DNA of 64,000 nt, from contig NZ_CP155618.1 of assembly GCF_031128465.2 (NCBI RefSeq), forward strand, positions 2,365,501 through 2,429,500, given 5' to 3'. The translations under genes and the position numbers were made by a program. How positions within the stretch are numbered: position 1 is the first letter of the stretch; the number at the start of each line of letters is the position of its first letter. Shown here one piece after another: positions 58,097-64,000 of the stretch. The DNA comes from Mariniflexile litorale (GTDB lineage Bacteria > Bacteroidota > Bacteroidia > Flavobacteriales > Flavobacteriaceae). The notes under the pieces were generated by a model. The model was given only the letters and a program-made list of their open reading frames with translations. It was not told the DNA's origin and did not search any database.

Positions 58097-58432
58097 TTAC
58101 ATATCTAGCTTATTCACTTTATTCATCATTTGTACGCCATGTACTAACGATGCGCCACCACGAATGGCTGCGGCGACATGGAGAGCTTCCATCATTTCTT
58201 CTTTGGTAATGCCTCGTTGCAAGCCATCGCCTGTATAGGCGTCAATACAATATGGACATTGAATGGTATGGGAAACAGCTAAAGCAATTAACGATTTCTC
58301 TCTTTCAGTCAGTGCGCCTTCTTCAAAAACTTTGCCGTAGTAATCGAAAAATTTAGCTCCTAATTCTTCATTCCATTCAGAGATTTTTCCAAACTTTTTT
58401 AAATCGGCAGGGTCGTAATATGTTTTTTGCAT
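58097..58432 (-). CDS. Arsenosugar-associated AhpD-like protein (CMD family)
   Basis: A 111-residue carboxymuconolactone decarboxylase/AhpD-fold protein. KSLIALAVSHTIQCPYCIDAYTG carries the CxxC redox pair (CPYC), followed by ALHVAAAIRGGASLVHG. These features match the small peroxidase-like proteins found with ArsS. It may reduce As(V) intermediates or guard thiols, by inference. It is the first gene of the minus-strand arsenosugar block, with TATCTTTA a possible weak promoter between 58433 and 58460. Confidence 0.88.
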   Translation of the reverse strand: MQKTYYDPADLKKFGKISEWNEELGAKFFDYYGKVFEEGALTEREKSLIALAVSHTIQCPYCIDAYTGDGLQRGITKEEMMEALHVAAAIRGGASLVHGVQMMNKVNKLDM

Positions 58433-58502
58433 AAAGTGTTTTTTATAAAGATAAAAATCTATTGGTTTTAAGTCGGAGGATATTTAAATACTTAACAAAA
58501 AA

Positions 58503-58536
58503 AGTTCATTATTTAATTTGATAAATAATGAACTTG
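58503..58536 (-). terminator. Terminator of the acyl-CoA dehydrogenase gene
   Basis: A perfect 14-base stem AAGTTCATTATTTA/TAAATAATGAACTT with a six-base loop. Read on the minus strand it is followed by a T run (58496-58504). It lies 26 bases after the gene's stop. Confidence 0.85.
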
Positions 58537-58561
58537 ATTGTTATGTAAAGTTCTGAAACTT

Positions 58562-59704
58562 TTATTGTTTTATTAAACTTCGAGAAATTACGATTTTTTG
58601 AATTTCAGAAGTACCTTCATAAATCTGTGTAATTTTGGCATCTCTCATCAACCGTTCTACATGATAATCTTTAACAAAACCATTGCCACCATGTATTTGT
58701 ACTGCTTCTATAGAATGTTCCATCGCTACTTTCGATGCGTATAATTTAGCCACGGCACTCGATACATCGTAGTTGTTGCCTTGGTCTTTATCCCAAGCGG
58801 CTTTCATTACTAAATGGCGTGCTGCTTCAATTTCGGTGTACATATCGGCTAATTTAAAAGCGATGGCTTGGTGGTTGCATATTTCAGTCCCAAAAGCTTT
58901 GCGCTCTTTTGAGTATTTTAAAGCCAATTCAAAGGCCCCCGAAGCAATACCTAAAGCTTGTGAAGCGATGCCTATTCGACCACCAGATAGTGTTTTCATG
59001 GCAAATCTAAATCCAGAACCATCGTCGCCAATTCTATTTTCTTTAGGAACTTTGACATCGTTAAATTGTAAGGTATGTGTGTCGCTTCCGCGAATGCCTA
59101 ATTTATTTTCTTTTGGTCCAACATGAAAACCTTCCATGCCTTTTTCAACAATAAAAACATTAATACCATGCGAACCTTTATCTCTATCTGTTTGCGCTAT
59201 TACTAAATATACATCGGCTCGTCCACCATTGGTAATCCAGTTTTTTGTGCCATTTAATACATAGTGATCCCCTTTATCAATAGCCGTCGTTTTTTGAGAC
59301 GTTGCATCACTACCAGCTTCAGGTTCGCTTAAACAGAAAGCGCCAACAAACTCGCCCGTTGCCAATTTTGTTAAATATTTTTGTTTTTGTTCTTCAGAAC
59401 CAAACGCTTCAAAACCATAACATACCAATGAGTTATTAACAGATACAATAACTGAAGCAGATGCATCAATTTTTGATAATTCTTCCATAATTAGCACATA
59501 AGATATAGCATCCATGCCACTGCCACCATATTTTGGATCTACCATAATACCGAGAAAGCCTAAATCGCCCATTTTTTTTACTAACTCCTTTGGGAAATGT
59601 TGATTTTCATCACGTTCAATAACACCGGGAAGTAATTCTGTTTGAGCAAAATCACGAGCGGCGTCTCGTATCATAATATGTTCTTCGGAAAGATTAAAAT
59701 TCAT
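58562..59704 (-). CDS. Acyl-CoA dehydrogenase
   Basis: A 380-residue FAD enzyme catalysing alpha-beta desaturation of acyl-CoA. CLSEPEAGSDATSQKT and NGTKNWITNGG line the FAD/acyl site, ERKAFGTEICNHQAIAFKLADM is family-typical, and AKITQIYEGTSEIQKIVIS carries the catalytic Glu (YEGTSE). A TTG nine bases upstream is in frame; the ATG at 59704 (MNFNLSEEH) is preferred. The short-chain or butyryl-type is likely from overall similarity. It is monocistronic with its own promoter and terminator. Confidence 0.93.
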   Translation of the reverse strand: MNFNLSEEHIMIRDAARDFAQTELLPGVIERDENQHFPKELVKKMGDLGFLGIMVDPKYGGSGMDAISYVLIMEELSKIDASASVIVSVNNSLVCYGFEAFGSEEQKQKYLTKLATGEFVGAFCLSEPEAGSDATSQKTTAIDKGDHYVLNGTKNWITNGGRADVYLVIAQTDRDKGSHGINVFIVEKGMEGFHVGPKENKLGIRGSDTHTLQFNDVKVPKENRIGDDGSGFRFAMKTLSGGRIGIASQALGIASGAFELALKYSKERKAFGTEICNHQAIAFKLADMYTEIEAARHLVMKAAWDKDQGNNYDVSSAVAKLYASKVAMEHSIEAVQIHGGNGFVKDYHVERLMRDAKITQIYEGTSEIQKIVISRSLIKQ

Positions 59705-59743
59705 AATTCTCAATTAAGATGATGATTCATTAAAATATATTTA

Positions 59744-59751
59744 CAAATATA
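59744..59751 (-). promoter_or_regulatory. -7 promoter element of the acyl-CoA dehydrogenase gene
   Basis: TATATTTG on the minus strand fits TAnnTTTG, 39 bases before the ATG. No clear -33 box. Confidence 0.45.
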
Positions 59752-59784
59752 GCTTTTTAGTGTTAATTATTTAATGAGGATTGT

Positions 59785-59792
59785 TATTTTTG
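59785..59792 (+). promoter_or_regulatory. -7 promoter element of anmK
   Basis: TATTTTTG lies six bases before the ATG at 59799. It overlaps the longer in-frame start region at 59781, which supports 59799 as the true start. Confidence 0.5.
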
Positions 59793-59798
59793 TTCCAT

Positions 59799-60863
59799 AT
59801 GATAAAAGACGAATATAAAGTTGTGGGTGTTATGTCTGGCACATCATTAGATGGTGTAGATTTTGTTTACGCCACATTTAAATTTGATAAAACTTGGCAT
59901 TTTAAAATTATTTATTCTGAAACTATAGCTTACAATTCACAATGGGTGGAAAACCTTAGAGGGCTGGTTTCTTTTAACTTAGAAGGCTTAAAAGAAATGG
60001 ATAATAATTACACCAATTTCTTGTCCATGCGCATTGCAGCCTTTATAAATAAATTTGAAATTAAAAATATTGATGCTATTTGTTCGCATGGTCATACGGC
60101 ACTGCATCGGCCAGAAAAAGGGTTGACGTATCAAATAGGTAATATGCCGCATTTAGCTGTATTGCTAGAGCAAACAGTAGTTTGCGATTTTAGAGTGCAA
60201 GATGTTGAATTAGGCGGACAAGGGGCGCCTTTAGTGCCAATAGGTGATAGATTATTATTTTCTGAATACGATTTTTGTTTGAACTTAGGTGGGTTTGCTA
60301 ATATTTCTACCGAGATTGACGGAGAACGTATTGCTTATGATGTATGTCCTGTAAATATTGTTTTAAACAGTTATGTTAAACAATTGGGGTTTGATTATGA
60401 TGATGAAGGCAAGATTGCTTCAACAGGAACTATTAATGATGAATTACTTGAAAAATTAAACAACCTAGAATTTTACAAAGCAAATTACCCAAAATCTTTA
60501 GGGCTTGAATGGGTAGATAAATATGTTTTTCCACTTGTAAATGCCTTTCAACTAGAAATAAAAGATGTTTTAAAAACATTCGTAGAGCATGTGGCTATAC
60601 AGCTTGCTTGTGAAATAAACAAGAAAAAGGAAGCGACTGTTTTAGCGACTGGCGGAGGTGTTTATAATGCCTATTTAGTAGAGAGACTAGAAGTGTATTC
60701 CAAAAATAAAATTATCATACCATCAAAATCTATTGTAGAATTTAAAGAAGCTTTAATCTTTGGTTTCTTAGGAGTTTTAAAGATTCGCAATGAAGTGAAT
60801 TGTTTAAAAAGTGTTACAGGTGCAAGCAAAAATCACAGTTCAGGCAGGATATATCTTCCTTAA
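59799..60863 (+). CDS. anmK: Anhydro-N-acetylmuramic acid kinase
   Basis: Phosphorylates and hydrolyses 1,6-anhydro-N-acetylmuramate to MurNAc-6-phosphate for cell-wall recycling. The 354-residue product shows VGVMSGTSLDGVDF at the N-terminus (ATP phosphate loop), CSHGHTALHRPE, DFRVQDVELGGQGAPLVPIGD (core GGQGAPL with the catalytic Asp upstream) and LATGGGVYNAYL near the end. The ATG at 59799 is chosen because the promoter element overlaps the earlier possible start. It has no neighbour in the same pathway. Confidence 0.94.
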   Translation: MIKDEYKVVGVMSGTSLDGVDFVYATFKFDKTWHFKIIYSETIAYNSQWVENLRGLVSFNLEGLKEMDNNYTNFLSMRIAAFINKFEIKNIDAICSHGHTALHRPEKGLTYQIGNMPHLAVLLEQTVVCDFRVQDVELGGQGAPLVPIGDRLLFSEYDFCLNLGGFANISTEIDGERIAYDVCPVNIVLNSYVKQLGFDYDDEGKIASTGTINDELLEKLNNLEFYKANYPKSLGLEWVDKYVFPLVNAFQLEIKDVLKTFVEHVAIQLACEINKKKEATVLATGGGVYNAYLVERLEVYSKNKIIIPSKSIVEFKEALIFGFLGVLKIRNEVNCLKSVTGASKNHSSGRIYLP

Positions 60864-61472
60864 AAAATAATGTAAAATTAACCTCGACGGGTTTTAGTTT
60901 TTTATATTTGTTTAATTAATAATTAAAATGCTTTTTTTAAATGACTCAATTTTTGAGGTTTGTTAATGTGAAATACAGTGAACTAAGAAAATTAAAACTA
61001 AAAACAGAATCAATCGATACAGTTGTAAAATAATTATTTACAAGAAATTACTAAGATAATGCATCCAAAATTATTTTAATAGAAAGGGTTTTCAATCCTA
61101 TAGTTGTTATTGATAGTTAAAACAAAGTGTACTCTATCTAACAGTTTGTTAGGTAATGCGTTGTTGCCAATATGATTATGGGTTTATAAAATATAAATGT
61201 ACTGTAATTCAAGGTGTTGTGAATATGGGTGTTGTAGCTGTATTTTATTTGTCTGAAATGCGTGCAAAAGTGGTTGGAATTAGCGATATTGCAAGCGTTT
61301 TATTTCATGAAGAAAGCTTTACTTTTAAAGAGATTACAAATCTATTTTTGGTGAAATCGGGAAATATTTTAGTATACAATTTAAAACATATATAGTAACC
61401 AATCTAAAATTGACATGAATGCGACCGCTTTTGAAATAGCATTAAGTCAATTTATATAATTTATTAATTTTT
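60864..61472. other. Gene-poor region with a probable pseudogene remnant
   Basis: Only the dehydrogenase-like remnant at about 61170-61395 is recognisable. Bases 60864-61155 and 61396-61472 are AT-rich and show no feature I can support. Confidence 0.6.
61156..61395 (+). pseudogene. Remnant of a Glu/Leu/Phe/Val dehydrogenase-like gene
   Basis: A 79-codon frame whose last 65 residues resemble the NAD-binding domain of amino-acid dehydrogenases. TVIQGVVNMGVVAVFYLSEM matches the TVxxQGFGNVG...FL.E pattern and AKVVGISDIASVLFHEESF matches AKVVxxSDxxGGxxNxxG-type sequence, followed by FKEITNLFLVKSGNI. The Gly-rich loop GxGNVG has decayed to GVVNMG, and neither the N-terminal catalytic domain nor the rest is present. 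It looks like a fragment left after deletion. Similarity was judged by eye. Confidence 0.5.
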
Positions 61473-62867
61473 ATGGAAGCAGCAATTATTTTAGTATTTG
61501 TAATAGGTTATTTGGCAATTACGCTAGAACACAATCTAAAAATAGATAAACTTATACCAGCATTAGTGATGATGGCTATTTGTTGGGCATTAATATCATT
61601 AGGTTTAGACAGTTTTCCTAATTGGTTTGATTCGGCTAAACATAGTTTAGTTGACGGTTTTGCAGGTTTTGCACCAGAAGAAAAACTTCATTTAATGGAA
61701 GAAACCTTATTGCATCATCTTGGAAAAACTGCTGAAATACTAGTATTTCTTTTAGGAGCAATGACTATTGTAGAAATCATTGATTACTTTGATGGGTTTG
61801 CAACTATAAAAAACTTTGTAAAAACTAAAAAGAAGACAAAAATATTATGGCTTTTTGGCTTTTTAGCATTTATTTTATCAGCAATTATCGATAACCTTAC
61901 TGCAACGATTGTGCTTATTTCAATTCTTCAAAAAATTGTAAAAGATAGAGAAGTTCGTATATGGTTTGCGGGTTTAATAATAATTGCCGCAAATGCAGGA
62001 GGTGCTTGGTCTCCTATAGGAGATGTTACAACGACGATGCTTTGGATTGGTAAAAAAGTGTCTACAGGTCATTTAATGGGCTATTTATTAATTCCATCAT
62101 TTTTGTGTATGGCAGTGCCAACTTTGATAGCTTCTTTTCTTCCAGCATTTAAAGGAGATTTAGAGATTGAAGAAGTAGAAGAAAAAAAGAAATCAAAATT
62201 TGGGAGTACTATGTTGTATTTAGGCTTAGGGGCCATTGTATTTGTGCCAATATTTAAAATGGTAACACACCTGCCTCCATATGTAGGTATGATGTTATCT
62301 TTGGGTGTTGTGGCTGTTTTTGCAGAAATATATAGCTCTTCAAAATTTAGTATCAGCGATTTCAATGATGCGGCAGAGAGTGATGCCCATGCACACCACA
62401 GTCCAGTACATAGTTCTTTATCAAAAATCGAATTACCTAGTATATTATTTTTCTTAGGTATTTTAATGGCAGTTGCTGCTTTAGAGTCTTTAGGTGTTTT
62501 ATTTGAATTTGCCGATTCATTAAAAGAAGGTATGCCAATGCTTGGAACCGAGCTGCATCATTCAGGAGTGTCCGATTTAGTGATGTTGTTATTGGGAGTT
62601 GGTTCAGCAGTTATTGATAATGTACCTTTAGTCGCAGCGAGTTTAGGGATGTTTTCAGAGCCCATGGATAATGAGCTTTGGCATTTCGTAGCATTTTCTG
62701 CCGGAACAGGAGGTAGTATGTTAATTATAGGTTCTGCAGCAGGTGTAGTTGCTATGGGAATGGAGAAAATTGATTTTTTCTGGTACTTAAAGAAAATTTC
62801 ATGGCTTGCAGCAATTGGATTTTTAGTAGGCTCGGCAGCATTCATGGTAACCAGAACATTGTTTTAA
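61473..62867 (+). CDS. nhaD: NhaD-family sodium/proton antiporter
   Basis: A 464-residue membrane protein with about a dozen hydrophobic spans, of the NhaD/ArsB-like ion transporter superfamily. SAIIDNLTATIVLISIL and the mirrored GSAVIDNVPLVAASLGMF are the inverted-repeat half-site loops with Asp-Asn, and ANAGGAWSPIGDVTTTML is the conserved NhaD signature. A loop rich in His (SDAHAHHSPVHS, near 306) between helices may sense pH or ions. It exchanges Na+ for H+ and would draw on the sodium gradient also used by the MmdB pump. Confidence 0.93.
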   Translation: MEAAIILVFVIGYLAITLEHNLKIDKLIPALVMMAICWALISLGLDSFPNWFDSAKHSLVDGFAGFAPEEKLHLMEETLLHHLGKTAEILVFLLGAMTIVEIIDYFDGFATIKNFVKTKKKTKILWLFGFLAFILSAIIDNLTATIVLISILQKIVKDREVRIWFAGLIIIAANAGGAWSPIGDVTTTMLWIGKKVSTGHLMGYLLIPSFLCMAVPTLIASFLPAFKGDLEIEEVEEKKKSKFGSTMLYLGLGAIVFVPIFKMVTHLPPYVGMMLSLGVVAVFAEIYSSSKFSISDFNDAAESDAHAHHSPVHSSLSKIELPSILFFLGILMAVAALESLGVLFEFADSLKEGMPMLGTELHHSGVSDLVMLLLGVGSAVIDNVPLVAASLGMFSEPMDNELWHFVAFSAGTGGSMLIIGSAAGVVAMGMEKIDFFWYLKKISWLAAIGFLVGSAAFMVTRTLF

Positions 62868-62962
62868 TACCCTTGTCATTTTTAAATAAAAAGAATCAAT
62901 AGTATCTATTTTATACTTAAACAAAAAAAGAATCGTTATACACTTCAAGAAATATATTTTTT

Positions 62963-63664
62963 ATGCTGAATACATTATTACAAAATACACAAGAAGGAGC
63001 AGAGTTGCTTACGGATGAGGTACCTGTTCAAAAAACACTTTCAATTATAGAATTAATTAGTAGTGGTGGAGTTGCAGGACAATTTATCATTGCTTTACTT
63101 TTTTTAATGCTGGTAGGAGCCATTTATATTTATTTTGAACGCATGTTTGCTATAAAAGCAGCATCACAAATAGATGGAAATTTTATGAATCAAATTAAAG
63201 ATCATGTATCCCATGGGAAAATTGATTCCGCGCAAATACTTTGCGCTCAAGTAAATTCACCCGTGTCTAGATTAATTGGTAAGGGTATTTCAAGAATAGG
63301 AAAACCTTTAGCCGATATTAATACAGCTATAGAAAATGCAGGTAGACTAGAAGTTTATGGTTTAGAAAAAAACGTAAGTGTTTTAGCTACAATTTCTGGA
63401 GCCGCTCCAATGATTGGATTTTTAGGGACGGTTATTGGTATGATCTTATCCATATTTGAAATTGCAAATTCTGGTGGACAAATTGATATTAAGTTACTTG
63501 CAGATGGGTTGTATACAGCTATGACAACTACAGTAGCAGGTTTAATTGTTGGTATTGTAGCTTACATGGCTTTTAATCATTTAGTTGTGAAAACTGACAA
63601 AGTGGTATATCAAATGGAAGCTAATTCCTTAGAGTTTTTAGATCATTTAAATGAACCTACATAA
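62963..63664 (+). CDS. exbB: MotA/TolQ/ExbB proton-channel family protein
   Basis: A 233-residue inner-membrane protein with three transmembrane spans: GQFIIALLFLMLVGAIYIYF (near 37-56), the pair VLATISGAAPMIGFLGTVIGMI (core GAAPMIGFLGTVIGM, near 140) and TTTVAGLIVGIVAYMAF (near 190). These match ExbB/TolQ pore-forming helices. It partners with the ExbD-like gene four bases downstream to energise outer-membrane transport or integrity. Confidence 0.92.
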   Translation: MLNTLLQNTQEGAELLTDEVPVQKTLSIIELISSGGVAGQFIIALLFLMLVGAIYIYFERMFAIKAASQIDGNFMNQIKDHVSHGKIDSAQILCAQVNSPVSRLIGKGISRIGKPLADINTAIENAGRLEVYGLEKNVSVLATISGAAPMIGFLGTVIGMILSIFEIANSGGQIDIKLLADGLYTAMTTTVAGLIVGIVAYMAFNHLVVKTDKVVYQMEANSLEFLDHLNEPT

Positions 63665-63667
63665 AAA

Positions 63668-64000
63668 ATGAATTTAAAAGGTAGAAATAAAGTAACGCCA
63701 GAATTTAGTATGGCCTCTATGACAGATATTGTTTTTCTGTTACTCATTTTTTTTATGTTAGCTTCAACCTTGGTAACTACCAATGCTATTGATATACTAT
63801 TGCCAAAAGCTAGTGGAAAAACCGAGAACAAGAAGTCTATAGCGGTTAGTATAAAAGCAGATTTAACTTATTATATAGACCAAAAGCGAGTAGGTGAAAG
63901 CGTTTTAGAAAACGAATTATTAGCAGCCTTATCTTCAGAAGAAAAGCCAACCATTGTTTTAAGAGCTGAAAAATCAGTACCTGTTGAAAATGTAGTTAAG
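63668..64000 (+). CDS. exbD: ExbD/TolR-family protein, truncated by the window end
   Basis: 111 codons visible, running off the window. MNLKGRNKVTPEFSMASMTD leads into one transmembrane helix IVFLLLIFFMLASTLV; the Asp of MTDIVF is the proton-relay residue of ExbD/TolR. A periplasmic domain follows (IAVSIKADLTYYIDQKRVGE...). It starts three bases after the exbB stop, in the usual ExbB-ExbD pair. Confidence 0.92.
   Translation, partial: MNLKGRNKVTPEFSMASMTDIVFLLLIFFMLASTLVTTNAIDILLPKASGKTENKKSIAVSIKADLTYYIDQKRVGESVLENELLAALSSEEKPTIVLRAEKSVPVENVVK

Noticed and set aside
60864-61155. tRNA or small RNA gene in the gap after anmK
   Set aside because: No cloverleaf-compatible stems, CCA end or TTCGANTC-like arm could be found by eye.

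Overview
The window is AT-rich chromosomal DNA from a member of the Bacteroidota, almost certainly the family Flavobacteriaceae. The support is indirect but consistent: Bacteroidota-type -7 promoter elements (TAnnTTTG) precede several genes, most proteins have typical flavobacterial architectures (DHS-like protein beside SpeA, mevalonate/UbiA block, BaiN-type flavoprotein), and palindromic repeats of a kind familiar from flavobacterial genomes are present. The genus cannot be settled. No rRNA, tRNA or CRISPR array was seen.

Layout. (1) 0.2-5.2 kb: methionine sulfoxide repair operon (MsrB, MsrA, SelO AMPylator, aldo/keto reductase, divergent second MsrA), then a TesB-like thioesterase. (2) 5.3-12.7 kb: GAF protein, an HD hydrolase fused to a Pycsar-type membrane effector domain, and a 1225-residue lipoprotein joining a metallophosphoesterase, a kinase-like segment and an Omp85-like barrel. 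(3) 12.9-19.8 kb: GDPD, flavoprotein, DUF1697, then isoprenoid/ether-lipid genes (MvaD, mevalonate kinase, a 42-aa membrane peptide, UbiA prenyltransferase) interrupted by a broken four-helix-bundle cassette; a pseudouridine synthase follows. (4) 20.2-24.7 kb: polyamine genes (arginine decarboxylase, an agmatinase homologue that has lost its Asp metal ligands, a deoxyhypusine synthase homologue) and small acidic/unknown proteins. (5) 24.7-38.2 kb: a membrane mannosyltransferase-like gene carrying an in-frame repeat-derived insert, then a full methylmalonyl-CoA module (epimerase, Na+-pumping decarboxylase, CoA-transferase, mutase small and large subunits), with MeaB on the other strand. (6) 38.4-40.7 kb: Mrr-like nuclease and a dense field of REPIN-like palindromes surrounding a GIY-YIG nuclease. 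(7) 40.7-51.2 kb: two GT2 enzymes, a membrane Fe-S protein plus flavoprotein pair, a GH113-like lipoprotein, a phosphatase and pyruvate carboxylase. (8) 51.3-58.4 kb: an arsenosugar-type cluster (two rSAM-associated transferases, DUF547, sterol-desaturase-like hydroxylase, ArsM, purine nucleoside phosphorylase, ArsS, AhpD-like protein) invaded by a RAYT transposase framed by palindromes. (9) 58.5-64 kb: acyl-CoA dehydrogenase, AnmK, a probable glutamate dehydrogenase remnant, NhaD antiporter, ExbB and a truncated ExbD.

How the genes work together. Pyruvate carboxylase, mutase, epimerase, decarboxylase and CoA-transferase can link oxaloacetate/succinate with propionyl-CoA while exchanging decarboxylation energy with the sodium gradient; NhaD also uses that gradient. 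ArsM, ArsS, PNP and the two transferases fit a route from arsenite to an arsenosugar, and the membrane hydroxylase suggests a lipid end product.

The items most worth a second look are the metal-ligand-less agmatinase, the palindrome-derived protein insert in the mannosyltransferase, the REPIN field around a GIY-YIG gene with compensatory stem changes, the RAYT/palindrome unit inside the arsenosugar cluster, the HD-PycTM fusion, and the phosphoesterase-kinase-barrel protein.
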